The notes below the pieces were generated by a model. The model saw only the letters and a program-made list of their open reading frames with translations. It did not search any database and had not been told where the DNA came from. From Mangifera indica (taxonomy: Eukaryota > Streptophyta > Magnoliopsida > Sapindales > Anacardiaceae), in contig NC_058152.1 of assembly GCF_011075055.1 (NCBI RefSeq), positions 6,076,001 through 6,140,000 on the forward strand: a stretch of DNA of 64,000 nucleotides, given 5' to 3'. Positions 61,228-64,000 of the stretch are shown piece by piece. How positions within the stretch are numbered: the first letter of the stretch is position 1; each line of letters begins with the position of its first letter. A program made the position numbers and the translations under genes.

Positions 61228-62440
61228 TGTTGTGTCTCACTTGCAAGTGCATGAGTAAATAAATAGTACAAAAAGATATCGATCCTATAGGGATTAGAAA
61301 ATCAACTTGCTAATTCGTTTTGCAATCTAAATTAGTTAAGGAGTCCAAATTATGTTAACACTATAATTACTAATGTGACTAAGACTAATTCTATTATTGC
61401 TAATTTTACTAAATAATGCAACTCTACTACTATTAACTGAATCCATTTACAATTAAATCTAAGAAGTAAGATTTCACTAATAATCTCACATAAGCTTGTA
61501 GTTAATTAGGAAAGTTGTTTCTATAATTGTGGTGTACTGATGGTTGGATATTCTAAGTTATCCTAGTTCCCCTCTTGAGGTTGACTAAGCATATAAGCAT
61601 TAACAGGCACCCACTCTCATGGTATTTGGTTAATATGAACTCTTTAAGCTCTATGATTCTAATGACTCTATAAAGGCTTGACTTATCTTTAGTATCCAAG
61701 ATCCAAGTTTGATAGTCTATGTGAATCTACTAACATGTGCAAAGTTGGGCTCTTAACTTGACACAAGGCGTTATCAAACCATTCATTAAATTAAAACATC
61801 AACAATTTTATTAAAACATAAAAATAATAAAGTACTACAAATCTATGGGGATTGAAGGATCCCTTTTAATCCTTAAAATAACAAAACTAGCCACTCATTA
61901 CATTCACCAAAATACAATAGCAATAACCAAACACATGATGTAAACTAAAGAGATATTAGGAATATTCTCAATAATGTTCATCCCACTACTCAAATATCTA
62001 TCTATCGTCCTCGGGGTACTATTGTCATTGCACTCCGTATGGAATATGGTTTCCTTATGGCTTGTGATAAATTTAGGAAATGTAAGTGTTTGTCATCTTA
62101 TTATGGAAAAATGAAAAATCAAAAAAACTATTTCTCATGCAGCTTAATGACTCTTTTATAATACAATCCTTGTCTAAGAGTAAGAATCTTGAGTTCACTC
62201 AGATTTGTATAGCTCTAGATCTGTTGACTTTCCATTTTCGCTTGTATCTTTCTCCTATTCAGATTTGTTTCATTTATGCATGAATCTTCATCTTTCCTAA
62301 TGTGATTAGGAATTAGTCATTTTCTTCTTTGCTTTGATGTTTTTCTCCTAATTTCCAAGTTATTTTCTATAAATAAGAAAATAAATAAAAATGTGAAAAA
62401 ATATTAAAAATAATCCTTAAACCTAAATATTCTATCTAAA
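61228..62440 (-). repeat. 5' LTR of the Athila/Tat-type element
   Basis: On the minus strand this ends in GTGAGACACAACA directly before the primer-binding site, the typical LTR edge of this clade. The far boundary is not visible and is set by the start of the hAT remnant. No second LTR lies within the window. Confidence 0.5.
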
Positions 62441-62479
62441 ATGCTTTAAATTAAAAAATCTAGACTATGATAATGGACG

Positions 62480-63730
62480 TAAAAATCAAGTATAACAAAA
62501 GTGTTACATAAACTTGGGGAAGCAAGGGGTTTATGCAAATGGTTTTGTAATTTTTGTCATAAAGAGAGACAAAGTACTTATTCTAGAGTTAAAGCTCACT
62601 TATCAAAAATTACGAGGAAAAGGATTGGTATTTGTTTTAAAGTGAAATTTGAATATTTATTAGAAATAAGAAAATTAAAAGATGAAGCTACCAATACGGT
62701 TTATAATTTACAACCTAAACAAGTGTCATTGCCTAGTAGTATTACCAATGTAAGTCAATCATTATCTTTATCCTTATCAAATGGATCAAATCCTTGTTTA
62801 AAAAGGAAAAAAGTTTATGATTCTCCCATTGGTATTTGACATGCAAACTAGAGCTCAATTAGATGCGAAGATTGCTATAATGTTTTACATTGGTGGTCTA
62901 CCTTTTAATTTTACTAGGAATTCATACCACGTTAATGCTTCTTCATTTGTAGCTAATTATCCATTAGGTGGTTATGTGCCTCTTGGGTATAATTAATTAA
63001 GAATTACATTACTTTAAAAAGAAAAAACAAAAGTGGAGAGGTTGTTGGAACTGTTAAAAGTACTTGGAAAGAAAAAGGTGTTAGTATTGTTTATAATGGA
63101 TGGATTAACCCACAAAAGAGGCCTTTGATTAATTTTATGGTTAATTATGAATCTAGCTTAATATTTATTAAAGTTGTTAATTGTTTAGGTGAAGTTAAAA
63201 ATAAACATTTTATTGTCAATTTATTGAAACAGATAATTAATGAGACTGATTATCAAAAAGTAGTTCAAGTGATAATTGATAATGTTAAAAACTATAAAGG
63301 TGTTAGGAAAATCATTGAAGACATGTTTTCACATATTTATTAGACTCCATGTATAGTCCATACTCTAAATCTATCTTGAAAATTTTTTTTACAACTAAAA
63401 ATGTGGAAACTAATTAGAAGGCATATGATAAATGTCATTGGATAACTGAAGTTCATGATGATGTCATGGTAATAAAGAATTTTATAATGAATCATCCAAT
63501 GTGGTTGGTTATGTGCAATCGATTTAGTCCTTTAAAATTACTTTTAGTAGTGGACACTCATTTTACTTCTATTATTGTTATGCTTATAAGATTTAAGCTA
63601 ATTAAGTGTGCTTTAGAAACAATGATTTTAAGTGAACAATGAAGACAATATATGGAAGACAATCAAGGTAAAACGAAACTTTTTTATGATAAGGTGTTGG
63701 ATGAAAACTGGTAGAAAAAGGTCTATTGTT
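62480..63730 (+). pseudogene. hAT transposase remnant with BED zinc finger
   Basis: The first open part (62,501-62,839) begins with a BED-type finger: CKWFCNFCHKE...YSRVKAHL (standard WxCxxCxKxxxxxxxRxKxHL). Next come MFYIGGLPFNFTRNSYHVNA (near 62,881) and PLGGYVPLGYN. A 72-codon frame at 63,125-63,343 (INFMVNYESSLIFIKVVNC, VVQVIIDNVKNYKG) matches the catalytic-core DUF659 region, where VxDNAxNY is usual. CHWITEVHDDVMVIKNFI (near 63,432-63,485) and FKLIKCALETMILSEQ (near 63,592) follow. Stops and frameshifts separate the parts and the C-terminal dimerisation domain is absent. It is a different hAT group from the 52-kb remnant. Confidence 0.75.
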
Positions 63731-64000
63731 GTTATGCTCATAAGATTTAAGCAAAATTTGTTTATTCTTGTTTTCAGTGAACTGATTTATGATATGATTT
63801 GAGTATGCGATACAAATAAGTTATGCTTTCATTTGATTTATCAGTATTAGGATTCCATGATTGAAAATATGAAATCAGCTATTTATAAACATGAAATATG
63901 CCAATTAAGATCTTTCTTTTTTATTCGATGGTCTACAATATTCTTTATGATTATTGGCCAAAGAGTAATACTTCGTTCCATTGCCTACTCATTCATTGAA
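63731..64000. other. Unassigned sequence at the window end
   Basis: Short AT-rich stretch with no recognisable coding sequence. It starts within a 31-bp repeat of part of the hAT remnant. Confidence 0.4.

Noticed and set aside
1..64000. CRISPR array, tRNA or rRNA genes, or a bacterial-type operon
   Set aside because: No evenly spaced repeat-spacer units, cloverleaf genes or ribosomal sequence were seen, and the genes have plant introns.

Overview
This is an AT-rich window from a nuclear plant genome. The gene families and GT-AG intron structures point to a eudicot: a BPS1/BYPASS1-like protein, a membrane-anchored GH9 endoglucanase and a GH35 beta-galactosidase closest to the BGAL16 type. Everything else is intergenic sequence packed with decayed plant transposable elements (Ty3/gypsy, Ty1/copia, hAT, MITEs, a probable SINE and solo LTRs). 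I see no tRNA, rRNA, CRISPR or prokaryotic feature. The species cannot be named from the sequence alone.

Layout. 1-9.3 kb: repeat debris, namely a copia-type LTR copy, an antisense gypsy gag remnant, a SINE-like insertion with an 8-bp target duplication and a ~540-bp MITE. 9.36-10.32 kb (minus): intact intronless BPS1-like gene with TATA and G-box. 10.5-14.2 kb: intergenic with a 252-bp hAT-type MITE. 14.2-31.2 kb: a gypsy graveyard around one element with both LTRs (19,940-29,575), whose reverse transcriptase is interrupted by a 1,022-bp non-autonomous hAT element; gypsy fragments lie on both sides. 33.07-35.82 kb (plus): GH9 gene, 6 exons, 538 aa predicted. 39.27-51.22 kb (plus): GH35 gene, 18 exons, 708 aa predicted, stretched by a 6.2-kb first intron holding an antisense copia element and by a solo LTR in the last intron. 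51.2-64 kb: hAT transposase remnants on each strand, copia LTR copies, a 2.4-kb solo gypsy LTR, an orphan exon-like segment, and an antisense Athila-type gag-protease remnant with its primer-binding site.

Functionally, the two plus-strand genes both encode cell-wall glycosidases acting on beta-1,4-glucan and beta-galactosyl side chains, 3.5 kb apart. That they act together is inference. All element coding regions seen are broken (stop codons, frameshifts, lost catalytic residues), so none looks autonomous.

I found no convincing new biological system. The points most worth checking are the exon-like segment between two related copia LTR copies (53.4-58.3 kb), the nested hAT-in-gypsy insertion with readable target duplications, and the transposon-inflated beta-galactosidase gene that lacks the C-terminal lectin-like domain.
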